The translations under genes were made by a program, and so were the position numbers. Shown here in pieces: positions 53,081 to 62,487 of a stretch of 64,000 nt of DNA. Within the stretch, counting starts at the first letter, position 1, and every line of letters starts with the position of its first letter. The notes beneath the pieces are model-generated. The model did not search any database, was not told the origin of the DNA, and saw only the letters and a list, made by a program, of their open reading frames with translations. Origin of the DNA: Polynucleobacter sp. MWH-Loch1C5 (GTDB lineage Bacteria > Pseudomonadota > Gammaproteobacteria > Burkholderiales > Burkholderiaceae); contig NZ_JACVPR010000001.1 of assembly GCF_018881775.1 (NCBI RefSeq), forward strand, positions 1,444,318-1,508,317, given 5' to 3'.

Positions 53081-54214
53081 ATGGCAACTCCATTGGTAGG
53101 TTTAGTTGGTTGGCGTGGTATGGTCGGTAGCGTTCTGATGCAGCGCATGCAGGACGAAAAAGATTTTGAGCATATTGAGCCCGTTTTTTTCAGTACTAGT
53201 AATGCGGGTGGTGCAGCGCCGGCGATGGCTAAGAACGAGAAAAAACTCTTTGCTGCCGATGACATTGAGGCACTCAAGCGTTGCGACATCATCATCACCT
53301 GTCAGGGTGGTGATTACACCAAAGAGGTCTATCCTAAGATTCGTGCTGCAGGTTGGAAAGGTCACTGGATTGATGCGGCGAGCGCATTGCGTATGGTAGA
53401 TGAGTCCGTCATTATTTTGGATCCTGTGAACCGTCCCGTGATTGATCAAGCACTGTCCAAAGGCGGCAATTTGTGGGTGGGCGGTAACTGTACTGTGAGC
53501 TTGATGCTCATGGCGATGGGTGGTTTATTCAAGAATAATTTGGTCGAATGGGTGAGTGCCATGACCTATCAGGCTGCCTCGGGTGCCGGTGCCCAGAATA
53601 TGCGTGAACTGCTCTCGCAAATGGGAGCTTTGCATGATGCAGTCAAGACGCAGCTCGCAGACCCAGCATCAGCCATTTTGGATATTGATCGCAAAGTCTC
53701 AGAGACCATGCGTTCAGCGAGTTTCCCTACTAAGAACTTCCGTAATACCGCGTTAGCGGGTAGTTTGATCCCATGGATTGATGTACCTGTTGAGCATGGA
53801 CAAAGTAAAGAAGAGTGGAAGGGTGGCTCTGAGTGCAACAAGATCTTAGGCAATCCAGCCTTTAGAAGTCCAGGCAGTATTCCAATTGATGGCTTGTGTG
53901 TACGTATTGGCGCCATGCGTTGCCATTCACAAGGTCTGACGGTGAAGCTCAAAAAAGATGTGCCCTTAGCTGAGATCGAAGGTCTCTTAGCGAGTGCCAA
54001 TGATTGGGTGAAGGTTGTGCCTAATGAGCGTGAAATCACAGAGCGTGAGCTCACGCCTGCAGCAGTTACAGGCACTTTGACAGTGCCCGTGGGTCGTTTA
54101 CATAAATTAGCGATGGGCCCTGATTATTTAGGAGCCTTTACTGTGGGCGACCAATTGCTCTGGGGTGCTGCTGAGCCATTACGTCGTATGTTACGTATTC
54201 TCTTGGAGCGTTAA
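53081..54214 (+). CDS. asd: Aspartate-semialdehyde dehydrogenase
   Basis: The protein has 377 residues from ATG 53081 (AGGTG spaced 5 nt; the track GTG is one codon earlier). NADP fold: [18 protein letters not shown]; catalytic Cys in [16 protein letters not shown]; and the histidine in [15 protein letters not shown]. It makes aspartate semialdehyde for Lys, Met, Thr and peptidoglycan precursors. Confidence 0.96.
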   Translation: MATPLVGLVGWRGMVGSVLMQRMQDEKDFEHIEPVFFSTSNAGGAAPAMAKNEKKLFAADDIEALKRCDIIITCQGGDYTKEVYPKIRAAGWKGHWIDAASALRMVDESVIILDPVNRPVIDQALSKGGNLWVGGNCTVSLMLMAMGGLFKNNLVEWVSAMTYQAASGAGAQNMRELLSQMGALHDAVKTQLADPASAILDIDRKVSETMRSASFPTKNFRNTALAGSLIPWIDVPVEHGQSKEEWKGGSECNKILGNPAFRSPGSIPIDGLCVRIGAMRCHSQGLTVKLKKDVPLAEIEGLLASANDWVKVVPNEREITERELTPAAVTGTLTVPVGRLHKLAMGPDYLGAFTVGDQLLWGAAEPLRRMLRILLER

Positions 54215-55498
54215 TTGAACTTAGCCAAGCTGATCATCGTAGCCCAACTCCTCGCTTGGGGGGTGGTGCATGCTGTCAGCTTGGGGAATTTACAAATTCA
54301 GTCAGCGCCGAGCCAAGCCTTTAAGGCCCGGGTTGAGATTCTGGAAGCCGCTGGTGTCGCAGATCTCTCTGTGGCACTTGCCAATGCAGAAACTTATGCG
54401 CGTTTAGGCATTGCTGCATCGAGTACTCAAGCGCAACTGCAGCTCAGTTTAGAAAAAGATGCCAAAGGTCAAGCGACGGCAGTCGTGATTCAGTCGCCTG
54501 AGGTTCTCAAGCTTGCGCCTAATGAAGTTTTTTTAGACGCTCTCATTGAGTTGCGTTGGTCAGCGGGTTTGGTGCGTCGTGCTTACACGCTCTTAGTGGG
54601 TGATCAAGCCAAGATTCAAGTCAAGGCGGGCGAGACCTTGTCTGACATTGCTACACGAGTCTTGCCTCAATTTGAAGGGGCTAACTTTGATCAGGCGCTG
54701 ATCGCTTTATATCGAACCAATCCTCAGGCTTTTGTCAGCGGCAGTATTCATCGCTTGGCCGCAGGTGCACAGCTGCAGATCCCCAGTGCAGCCACAGTGC
54801 AAAGTGTGCCTGTGAATGAGGCTCAACAAATCACACAAGCTGCCGATCAAGCTTATCGTCGAGGTCAGGCGAGTGCGCCGCTGGCACAAGTTGTGAAAGA
54901 GGCGATTCAGACAACGGGTGACCGATTGCAAGTAGGGCCAGCACCGGGTGCCAGTGGTGAGGCGAAGCGCCGCATGGAAGAGTTGCTGGTGCAAGAAAAA
55001 GCCTTGGCTGATGCGAAGCAGCGCATTGTTGAATTAGAGAAAAATATTGCAGATCTGAAAAAGCTTATTGCTCAGGGCGAGTCTGCACCTGTTGCAAGCG
55101 CTGGACATTGGCTAAATTACGGGGGTCCTTTGGCCTTGGCCGTATTTGTATTGTTAGCTTTGATTGTCTTATTGAAGCTCTCTAAAAACGATGCTAAGCA
55201 AAGAGAAGCCCAGGCACCGATGCCTGCACATGCTGCTCAATTATTTGCTAGCCTCGATCTGAATTTGAATACGCCTGCTCCGGCGGCCATTTCGCCTACC
55301 AAAACAGCGGATGAAGAGTTACCGAGCGCTGAGACCTTACGAGTTAAGCTCAATTTGGTCAGGGCATACATCACTATCGAGGATTTTGGTGCAGCTCGCC
55401 GCAGCTTAGATGAGATCTTGGCTGTGAGCAATCAGGTCGACCCTGACATCACAATTGCTGCCAAAGCCTTGATTGCACAAATCGACGAGCAGCGCTAA
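54215..55498 (+). CDS. fimV: FimV/HubP-type polar landmark protein (short)
   Basis: A 427-residue protein starting at TTG right after the asd stop; no better start exists, and the signal peptide ([17 protein letters not shown]) supports it. FimV N-terminal motif: [23 protein letters not shown] LysM-type region ([17 protein letters not shown]) follows, then a coiled coil, a membrane helix ([15 protein letters not shown]) and a short cytosolic C-terminus with a FimV-type tail ([24 protein letters not shown]). It is about half the length of Pseudomonas FimV. Confidence 0.8.
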   Translation: MNLAKLIIVAQLLAWGVVHAVSLGNLQIQSAPSQAFKARVEILEAAGVADLSVALANAETYARLGIAASSTQAQLQLSLEKDAKGQATAVVIQSPEVLKLAPNEVFLDALIELRWSAGLVRRAYTLLVGDQAKIQVKAGETLSDIATRVLPQFEGANFDQALIALYRTNPQAFVSGSIHRLAAGAQLQIPSAATVQSVPVNEAQQITQAADQAYRRGQASAPLAQVVKEAIQTTGDRLQVGPAPGASGEAKRRMEELLVQEKALADAKQRIVELEKNIADLKKLIAQGESAPVASAGHWLNYGGPLALAVFVLLALIVLLKLSKNDAKQREAQAPMPAHAAQLFASLDLNLNTPAPAAISPTKTADEELPSAETLRVKLNLVRAYITIEDFGAARRSLDEILAVSNQVDPDITIAAKALIAQIDEQR

Positions 55499-55500
55499 TC

Positions 55501-56322
55501 ATGCGCTTGGCTTTAGGTTTGCAATACGATGGTAGTGCCTATCATGGTTGGCAAACGCAACCTCATCAAGACACCCTACAAGATGCTTTAGAAAAAGCCA
55601 TCGTGCAATTCATTGGCGCTCCCCATACTTGCCTGAAAACCACCACTGCAGGTCGTACGGATGCGGGTGTACATGCTTTGGGGCAGGTAGTCCACTTTGA
55701 TGCCGAGGTGGAGCGTACTGAGTGGTCGTGGGTGCGGGGTATCAATACTTATTTGCCCAGGCAGTTAGCGGTGCAATGGGCTCAAGTGGTGCCAGCGGAC
55801 TTTGATGCGCGTTTTAGCGCTACGCAAAGACACTATGTCTATGCGCTCTTTACAGGACCTTGCCCGGCGCCTCTGTTGCATAGACAAGCCGGTTACCTGA
55901 TGCTGCCACCCGGTCAGCGTTTGGATGTCCAAGCGATGCAGGCGGCTTCTCAATATTTACTCGGTGAACATGATTTCAGTTCCTTTCGTTCGGCCGAATG
56001 CCAGAGTCATACCCCGATAAAGACGATTCATGACCTGAGTATTCACGCAGAAGGACCTTGGGTCTATTTTCAGGTGCGGGGTAATGCATTTTTGCACCAT
56101 ATGGTCAGAAATCTAGTCGGTACTTTGTTGATGGTGGGGCAAGGTAAACAAAGCCCTGATTGGGTCAAAACCGTCTTAGAAGCTAAAAGCCGTCAGGCGG
56201 CAGCACCCACTTTCATGCCCGATGGCTTGTATTTGGCTGGGGTGAGTTATCCGGAGCACTACCAGATTCCTAAAGCCAATTTGGCAGCTAGTGTTTTACC
56301 TGCCTGGCTCTTTGCCGGATAA
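55501..56322 (+). CDS. truA: tRNA pseudouridine(38-40) synthase
   Basis: A 273-residue protein. The catalytic Asp is in [32 protein letters not shown] at the N-terminus and [20 protein letters not shown] are TruA signatures. It modifies uridines in the anticodon stem-loop. Located between fimV and trpF, as in related genomes. Confidence 0.96.
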   Translation: MRLALGLQYDGSAYHGWQTQPHQDTLQDALEKAIVQFIGAPHTCLKTTTAGRTDAGVHALGQVVHFDAEVERTEWSWVRGINTYLPRQLAVQWAQVVPADFDARFSATQRHYVYALFTGPCPAPLLHRQAGYLMLPPGQRLDVQAMQAASQYLLGEHDFSSFRSAECQSHTPIKTIHDLSIHAEGPWVYFQVRGNAFLHHMVRNLVGTLLMVGQGKQSPDWVKTVLEAKSRQAAAPTFMPDGLYLAGVSYPEHYQIPKANLAASVLPAWLFAG

Positions 56323-56330
56323 TCGGTCTT

Positions 56331-56996
56331 ATGGGCCTTTTGACACGCACCCCGGGTAAAACCAGAATTAAATTCTGTGGTTTGACTCGCCCTGCGGATG
56401 TCGATGCCGCAGTGGGCATGGGTGTGGATGCCTTAGGTTTTGTCTTCTACCCACCCAGTCCCCGGGCGGTATCCCCTGAATTGGCAGCCACTTTGAGTGC
56501 CCGTATGCCAGGAGGCATGGATGTCGTGGGTTTGGTAGTGAACCCCAGTGATGCCGAAGTGGCCCGCATTCAAGAGCGCTTAACCATTACCTTGTGGCAA
56601 TTTCATGGGGATGAAAGCCCAGAGCGCTGTGCTGAGATTGCCGGCAATACCCCTTGGATGAAAGCGGCGCGGATTTCCCCGGGCTTTGACTTAGGCGATT
56701 TTTCTATACAATATCAAAAAGCCCACGCTTGGTTACTCGATGCCTTTGTCGAAGGCTATGGGGGCGGTGGGCATGTATTTGATTGGTCATTAATACCTCC
56801 AACATGGGCAAAAGAAAACGCGCATCGGGTCGTTTTGAGTGGTGGATTGAACGCGCACAATGTGGGCGAGGGCATCACTCGTCTAGCGCCTTTAGCGGTT
56901 GATGTTTCCAGTGGCATTGAAATCGCTAAGGGACAAAAAAGCCCAGAGCTCATGAGAGCTTTTGTCGATGCTGTACAACTTGCTCATAGCAAGTAG
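56331..56996 (+). CDS. trpF: Phosphoribosylanthranilate isomerase
   Basis: A 221-residue TIM barrel. [34 protein letters not shown] contains the catalytic Cys and the substrate loop. [20 protein letters not shown] has the Asp, and [16 protein letters not shown] and AVDVSSGIE end the phosphate site. It catalyses the third step of tryptophan synthesis from chorismate. Confidence 0.95.
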   Translation: MGLLTRTPGKTRIKFCGLTRPADVDAAVGMGVDALGFVFYPPSPRAVSPELAATLSARMPGGMDVVGLVVNPSDAEVARIQERLTITLWQFHGDESPERCAEIAGNTPWMKAARISPGFDLGDFSIQYQKAHAWLLDAFVEGYGGGGHVFDWSLIPPTWAKENAHRVVLSGGLNAHNVGEGITRLAPLAVDVSSGIEIAKGQKSPELMRAFVDAVQLAHSK

Positions 56997-57013
56997 CCAA
57001 TAAGAGGTCAGAT

Positions 57014-58207
57014 ATGTACGATTTTCCAGATGCACGTGGTCACTTTGGACCTTACGGTGGAGTCTTTGTTTCTGAGACGTTGATGTATGCTCTGAATGAG
57101 CTTAAAGAGAACTACGCTAAGTATCAACGCGACCCTGACTTTCATGCTGAGTTTCATCGTGAGCTAAAACATTTTGTCGGCCGGCCTTCACCCATCTATC
57201 ACGCCAAGCGCATGAGTGATAGCTATGGTGGTGCGCAAATCTATTTCAAACGCGAAGATTTAAATCACACCGGCGCACACAAGATCAATAATGTGATTGG
57301 CCAAGCGATGCTGGCCAAGCGCATGGGTAAAAAACGCATCATCGCTGAGACTGGAGCAGGTCAGCATGGTGTAGCCACAGCAACGATCTGTGCTCGTTTT
57401 GGTTTGGAGTGTGTGGTTTACCAAGGTGCGGTGGATGTAGCCCGTCAAGCGCAAAACGTCTATCGCATGAAGCTTTTGGGTGCAACAGTAGTGCCGGTAG
57501 AGTCAGGTACCAAAACACTCAAAGATGCGCTTAATGAAGCCATGCGTGATTGGGTCACCAATGTTGAAAACACTTTTTACATCATTGGTACGGTTGCCGG
57601 CCCACATCCTTATCCCATGATGGTCAGAGACTTTCAAAGTGTGATTGGTGAAGAATGTAAAACACAAATGCCGGAGATGATTGGGCGTCAGCCAGACTAC
57701 GTGATGGCTTGTGTGGGTGGTGGATCGAATGCCATGGGTATCTTCCATCCCTATATTGATGTCCCTGGTGTGCAACTCATTGGCGTTGAGGCAGCTGGTC
57801 ATGGCCTGAATACGAAAGAACATTCAGCCGCATTGGTGGCAGGTACCCCCGGTGTCTTGCATGGTAACCGGACCTATTTATTGCAAGATGAGAATGGTCA
57901 GATTGCTGAGACCCATTCGGTATCTGCAGGGATGGACTACCCTGGTGTAGGTCCCGAGCATGCTTGGTTAAAAGATTCTAAACGTGCCCAGTATGTTGCA
58001 GTGACCGATGATGATGCGCTCAAAGCCTTTCATGAGTGTTGTCAGATTGAGGGCATTATTCCAGCCTTAGAGAGTAGTCATGCAATTGCTTATGCCACTC
58101 AACTGGCAAAAACCTTGCCCAAAGATAAAACCATTTTGGTCAATCTCTCGGGACGAGGGGATAAGGATATGCATACCGTTGCTCAGGTATCAGGACTTCA
58201 GTTGTAA
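57014..58207 (+). CDS. trpB: Tryptophan synthase beta chain
   Basis: A 397-residue PLP enzyme: [22 protein letters not shown], the PLP lysine in [12 protein letters not shown], the catalytic Glu in [13 protein letters not shown], and the glycine loop [10 protein letters not shown]. It joins indole and serine. Coupled to trpA 7 bp downstream. Confidence 0.97.
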   Translation: MYDFPDARGHFGPYGGVFVSETLMYALNELKENYAKYQRDPDFHAEFHRELKHFVGRPSPIYHAKRMSDSYGGAQIYFKREDLNHTGAHKINNVIGQAMLAKRMGKKRIIAETGAGQHGVATATICARFGLECVVYQGAVDVARQAQNVYRMKLLGATVVPVESGTKTLKDALNEAMRDWVTNVENTFYIIGTVAGPHPYPMMVRDFQSVIGEECKTQMPEMIGRQPDYVMACVGGGSNAMGIFHPYIDVPGVQLIGVEAAGHGLNTKEHSAALVAGTPGVLHGNRTYLLQDENGQIAETHSVSAGMDYPGVGPEHAWLKDSKRAQYVAVTDDDALKAFHECCQIEGIIPALESSHAIAYATQLAKTLPKDKTILVNLSGRGDKDMHTVAQVSGLQL

Positions 58208-58214
58208 GGAAAAC

Positions 58215-59012
58215 ATGTCAAGAATTCAGCAGGCCTTTGCCGCACTTTCAGAAAAAAAACGCAAGGCCTTAGTGCCTTTTATCACGGCTGGAGATCCCGA
58301 AGCTGGCCTCACACTGGATTTCATGCACGCCCTAGTAGCGGGTGGTGCGGATGTCATTGAGCTAGGGGTGCCATTCTCGGACCCCATGGCTGATGGTCCA
58401 GTAATTCAAAGAGCCTCAGAGCGTGCCTTGGCTCGCGGTATGACACTCAAGCACTGTATTGAACTGGTGGCCCAATTTAGGAAAACCAATCAGACCACAC
58501 CCATCGTTTTGATGGGCTATGCCAATCCCATTGAGCGCATGGGGGCTGAGAACTTCGTCAAGAGTGCCAAAGCTGCCGGTGTCGATGGTGTCTTGGTCGT
58601 CGACTATCCTCCTGAGGAGTGTGAAGACTTTGCCAAAGCCTGCGCTCAAGCAGATATCGATCCTATCTTTCTCTTAGCCCCAACTTCATCTCCCCAGCGT
58701 ATTGCTCAGGTAGGTGCCTTGGCCAAGGGCTATATCTATTATGTATCCCTCAAAGGCGTCACAGGGGCTGCGAACCTCAACACCCAAGAAGTGGCGAGCA
58801 TCATTCCGCAAATTCGTGCGGCTACGACAGTCCCGATTGCCGTCGGTTTTGGCGTACGCGATGCAGCGTCTGCCGTAGCGGTGAGCCAGACAGCGGATGG
58901 CGTCGTGATTGGTAGCAAGATAGTCCAATTATTAGAGGAAGCCGACCCGGCCAAGAGAGTACAATCACTCCAATCCTTTATTACAGAGATCCGCGAGGCC
59001 TTGGACCGATAA
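58215..59012 (+). CDS. trpA: Tryptophan synthase alpha chain
   Basis: 265 residues from ATG 58215 (AAGGAAAAC upstream; the longer track start is inside trpB). [53 protein letters not shown] has the catalytic Glu and Asp. [11 protein letters not shown] and VGFGVRDAA follow. It splits indole-glycerol phosphate. Confidence 0.96.
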   Translation: MSRIQQAFAALSEKKRKALVPFITAGDPEAGLTLDFMHALVAGGADVIELGVPFSDPMADGPVIQRASERALARGMTLKHCIELVAQFRKTNQTTPIVLMGYANPIERMGAENFVKSAKAAGVDGVLVVDYPPEECEDFAKACAQADIDPIFLLAPTSSPQRIAQVGALAKGYIYYVSLKGVTGAANLNTQEVASIIPQIRAATTVPIAVGFGVRDAASAVAVSQTADGVVIGSKIVQLLEEADPAKRVQSLQSFITEIREALDR

Positions 59013-59013
59013 G

Positions 59014-59886
59014 ATGAGCTGGCTCGATAAATTACTCCCCCCTAGTATTCAGCATACCGACCCTGCGCAGCGTAAGAGTGTGCCTGAAGGTTTATGGATT
59101 AAATGTCCGAGTTGTGAGGCTGTCTTATATCGCAATGACATAGAGGGCAATTTACGTGTCTGCCCAAAATGTGATCACCATATGCGTATTGGCGCACGTG
59201 AGCGTTTAGACAAACTCTTGGATCTTGAGGGGCGCTATGAAATTGGTCAAGAGGTGGTGCCTGTCGACGCCCTCAAATTCCGTGACACTAAGAAATATCC
59301 AGATCGTCTCAAAGATGCGATGGACAGCACAGGAGAGACCGATGCTTTAGTCGTGGTCTCTGGCGCGATTCATTCCATCCCTGTCGTCGTTGCCTGCTTT
59401 GAGTTTGAGTTCTTGGGTGGTTCTATGGGCTCTGTCGTGGGTGAGCGTTTCGTGCGCGGCGCACAAGCTGCTCTAGAGCAAAAAGTACCATTTATCTGCA
59501 TTACTGCCACCGGTGGTGCGCGTATGCAAGAAAGCTTACTGTCGCTGATGCAAATGGCCAAGACCAACGCTATGTTAGTCAAGTTAGCGCAAGCCCGCCT
59601 ACCTTATATCAGCGTCTTAACAGACCCAACGATGGGTGGTATTTCAGCTAGTTTTGCCTTTATGGGTGATGTGGTGATGGCTGAGCCGAAGGCTTTGATT
59701 GGTTTTGCTGGACCACGTGTGATTGAGCAAACCGTCCGTGAAAAATTGCCTGAAGGTTTTCAGCGCTCAGAGTTTTTGATGCAAAAGGGCGGTGTGGACA
59801 TGATTGTCGATCGTCGCGAGATGCGTCGCAAGTTGGCTGATATTTTGGCGATCTTGCTAAAGCAACCCAGCGATGCTGTTGCTTGA
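59014..59886 (+). CDS. accD: Acetyl-CoA carboxylase carboxyltransferase subunit beta
   Basis: The 290-residue protein has the N-terminal zinc ribbon (Cys31, Cys34, Cys50, Cys53: CPSCEAV...RVCPKC) and the carboxyltransferase domain ([72 protein letters not shown]). It makes malonyl-CoA with AccA. It follows trpA by 1 bp. Confidence 0.97.
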   Translation: MSWLDKLLPPSIQHTDPAQRKSVPEGLWIKCPSCEAVLYRNDIEGNLRVCPKCDHHMRIGARERLDKLLDLEGRYEIGQEVVPVDALKFRDTKKYPDRLKDAMDSTGETDALVVVSGAIHSIPVVVACFEFEFLGGSMGSVVGERFVRGAQAALEQKVPFICITATGGARMQESLLSLMQMAKTNAMLVKLAQARLPYISVLTDPTMGGISASFAFMGDVVMAEPKALIGFAGPRVIEQTVREKLPEGFQRSEFLMQKGGVDMIVDRREMRRKLADILAILLKQPSDAVA

Positions 59887-61193
59887 TGTCGCAAGCAAAA
59901 CTTTTTTCCAATTTAGATGACTGGCTAAAGTACCTCGAGCAGGCTCACCCTGTTGGTATTGATATGGGTTTAGGTCGGATTGGGCGCGTCAAAGAGGCAC
60001 TCAATTTCCCGATTAAACCCATTCTATTTACTGTGGGTGGTACCAATGGTAAGGGTTCCACTTGTGCCATGCTCGAGAGTATTCTCTTAGCGGCATCCTA
60101 TAAAGTAGCTTGTCATACCTCACCACATTTTCTGAAGTTCAATGAAAGGGCTCGGATCAATGGTGAGATGGCTAGCGATGAGCAATTACTAGAGCATTTT
60201 GCTGCTGTAGAAAAAGCGCGGGTGTCTTTAGATGACCCGCCGAGTTTGACTTATTTTGAGTTCACCACTTTGGCCATCATGCACCTATTCGCGCACAGCG
60301 GTATGGATGCCATCATTATGGAAGTTGGTATGGGTGGACGTTTAGATGCCGTCAACTTATGGGATGCTGATGTGGCGATTGTCACCTCGATTGATATGGA
60401 CCACATGGAGTATCTCGGAAATACACGCGACAAAATTGCTTATGAAAAGGCGCATATTTTTAGATCGGGCCGCACTGCGATTTGTGGCGATCCTGTGCCA
60501 CCAGCCAGTCTGATTGATCATGCCAAAGCGATCGGTACTGATTTATGGTTAATAGGGCAAGACTTTAATTTCCAAGGTGACAAACAGCAGTGGGGCTGGG
60601 CAGGACGCGGTAAGCGTCTATCTGGTTTGGGTTATCCAGCTTTGCGTGGCGCCAATCAGCTGCTCAATGCTTCGGCAGTGATTGCTGCCTTGACAGCGGT
60701 TCGTGAGCGTTTGCCTGTGGGGGCCCAAGAAATTCGCAATGGTTTAGCTTGGGTCGAGTTGCCAGGACGTTTTCAAGTCTTACCGGGTCGTCCGACCATC
60801 ATCTTGGATGTGGCGCACAATCCCCATGCTAGCAGTGCTTTAGCGCAAAACCTTGAAAACATGGCTTACCACCCCTACACCCTCGGTGTCTTTGGTGTCA
60901 TGGCTGATAAAGACGTGAACGGTGTGTTGCGGCCTATGTTGGGTCTGATTGACCATTGGTATTTGTGTGACCTACCCACGCAGCGCGCCATGTCTGCAAA
61001 AGACATTGGTCAGCGTCTCATAGAGCTTGGCTTTAAGGAGGACAAGGATCATACGATCCAAACCTTTACAGAACTCGGTTTAGCCTATGCTGCAGCGCTA
61101 GAAAAAGCAGGTGAGGGTGATAGAATGGTGGTATTCGGATCTTTTTACACAGTCTCTGGTGTGATGGCGTATCGCAATGCCAAAGCTCATTGA
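59886..61193 (+). CDS. folC: Bifunctional folylpolyglutamate/dihydrofolate synthase
   Basis: ATG 59886 shares one base with the accD stop (435 residues). ATP loop: VGGTNGKGSTCAMLESIL; then HTSPHFLKFNERARING, MEVGMGGRLDAVNLWDADVAIVTSIDMDHMEYLG and LDVAHNPHASSALAQNL. It adds glutamate to folates and dihydropteroate. Confidence 0.95.
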   Translation: MSQAKLFSNLDDWLKYLEQAHPVGIDMGLGRIGRVKEALNFPIKPILFTVGGTNGKGSTCAMLESILLAASYKVACHTSPHFLKFNERARINGEMASDEQLLEHFAAVEKARVSLDDPPSLTYFEFTTLAIMHLFAHSGMDAIIMEVGMGGRLDAVNLWDADVAIVTSIDMDHMEYLGNTRDKIAYEKAHIFRSGRTAICGDPVPPASLIDHAKAIGTDLWLIGQDFNFQGDKQQWGWAGRGKRLSGLGYPALRGANQLLNASAVIAALTAVRERLPVGAQEIRNGLAWVELPGRFQVLPGRPTIILDVAHNPHASSALAQNLENMAYHPYTLGVFGVMADKDVNGVLRPMLGLIDHWYLCDLPTQRAMSAKDIGQRLIELGFKEDKDHTIQTFTELGLAYAAALEKAGEGDRMVVFGSFYTVSGVMAYRNAKAH

Positions 61194-61243
61194 TGGTGGT
61201 AACAAAATCCTAAGATGAAGTGGGCCCTTAACTAAAGACTTGC

Positions 61244-61930
61244 ATGCGATTACCATTTTTAAATCGAACCCAAGCCAAGACCAATCTAGCGGTCGAGGAC
61301 AACCTCACGGAAGATCCAGAACGTCAGCGCGCGCGCCATCGATTGATTGGCGCGATTTTTTTGGTGCTCATTGCGGTAGTCGGCTTGCCGATGATTTTTG
61401 ATGCTAATCCTAAGCAGCAACACAATGACATCGCCATACAAATTATTCAGCCAGGCAGTAAAGAGAAGTTAGAAGCCAAGCCAGACGCTAAGCCTGAAGT
61501 GAAAGCGGATGCTAAGCCTGAGTCTAAGTCGGATGGCAAGGTTGAGAAAGTTCCGCCGGTTGCCAAAACTTTAGATAAAGGTGAAGAGGTTCTAGCGATC
61601 TTAGAAAATCGCAGTGCTACTAAGGAAGTGGCAAAAGAAAGTCCTAAAGAAACGCCAAAAGAAACTGTACGTGAATCAAGCAAGACAGAGGGTCAGTTTT
61701 ATGTACAAATTGGCGCATTCTCATCCGAAGAGCGTGTTAAAAATTGGCAGGCTAAGCTTACTGAGCAAAAAGTAGCGACTTACGTCGAGACTAGAAATAA
61801 TAAAGAGGGTGTAAAGCTCTACTTACTGCGCTCAGGACCCTACCCAGATCGAGCGGCTGCTGATGCAGCAGAAAAGAAGATTCGATACGTGGGCCTATCA
61901 CCCAAAGTGGTGGCCAAGAAACCTGAGTAA
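61244..61930 (+). CDS. dedD: DedD-like SPOR-domain cell-division protein
   Basis: A 228-residue protein: an N-terminal cytosolic part, one helix (LIGAIFLVLIAVVGLPMIFDANP), a Lys/Glu/Ala/Pro-rich low-complexity linker with repeated KPEV/KADAKPE blocks, and a C-terminal SPOR domain (FYVQIGAFSSEERVKNWQAKL ... LYLLRSGPYPDRAAADAAEKKIR). It binds septal peptidoglycan. Position between folC and cvpA fits dedD. Confidence 0.88.
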   Translation: MRLPFLNRTQAKTNLAVEDNLTEDPERQRARHRLIGAIFLVLIAVVGLPMIFDANPKQQHNDIAIQIIQPGSKEKLEAKPDAKPEVKADAKPESKSDGKVEKVPPVAKTLDKGEEVLAILENRSATKEVAKESPKETPKETVRESSKTEGQFYVQIGAFSSEERVKNWQAKLTEQKVATYVETRNNKEGVKLYLLRSGPYPDRAAADAAEKKIRYVGLSPKVVAKKPE

Positions 61931-61953
61931 AACGACAAGCACGCCCAGCCGCC

Positions 61954-62466
61954 ATGAACCTACACTTCACCCTTGTCGATATTGTGTTTGGTACTGTCTT
62001 AGCGGTTTCAGCTCTGATCGGTATCTGGCGTGGTTTGGTGCGTGAGTTGTTTGCTTTGATTGGTTGGGTCGCTGCAGCGTGGGTCAGTTATCACTATTCC
62101 ACTTGGCTTGCCAAAGAATGGTTAACGGGAGTGCCCGGTGGCGAGATGACTCGCATGGCTTTGGGTTTTGTCATTCTCTTCATCATCACTCTGATTGTTT
62201 TTGGTTTAACGGGGCGCTTTGTGGCAAAGCTACTAGCGAGTGCTGGTTTAAGCCCCATGGATCGCTTTTTAGGTTTTGCCTTTGGTTTTGTCAGAGGTTT
62301 ATTGATTGTGATTATTTTGAGTAGTTTGGCAGCAATGACGAGTGTGAGTCAGACCACGGAGTGGCGCAAAGCTTGGTCTTTACCAGCAATTGAGTTACTC
62401 TCAGGAATGGCGCGCGCATGGTTGCCTGATGAATGGGCCGCCCAGTTATCTGGGCGTGCAAATTAA
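61954..62466 (+). CDS. cvpA: CvpA family membrane protein
   Basis: A 170-residue protein with four helices: VDIVFGTVLAVSALIGIWRGLVRELFALIGWVAAAW is the family signature; LGFAFGFVRGLLIVIILSSLAAM near the end. Needed for colicin V production in E. coli; now seen as an envelope-homeostasis protein. Lies before purF as usual. Confidence 0.92.
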   Translation: MNLHFTLVDIVFGTVLAVSALIGIWRGLVRELFALIGWVAAAWVSYHYSTWLAKEWLTGVPGGEMTRMALGFVILFIITLIVFGLTGRFVAKLLASAGLSPMDRFLGFAFGFVRGLLIVIILSSLAAMTSVSQTTEWRKAWSLPAIELLSGMARAWLPDEWAAQLSGRAN

Positions 62467-62487
62467 TTTGTAACGCTAGGGGTTTTT

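Noticed and set aside
61480-61680. Lys/Pro/Glu-rich direct repeats in dedD as possible tandem DNA repeats
   Set aside because: They encode the variable linker normal for SPOR-domain proteins; repeat units are imperfect and remain in frame.
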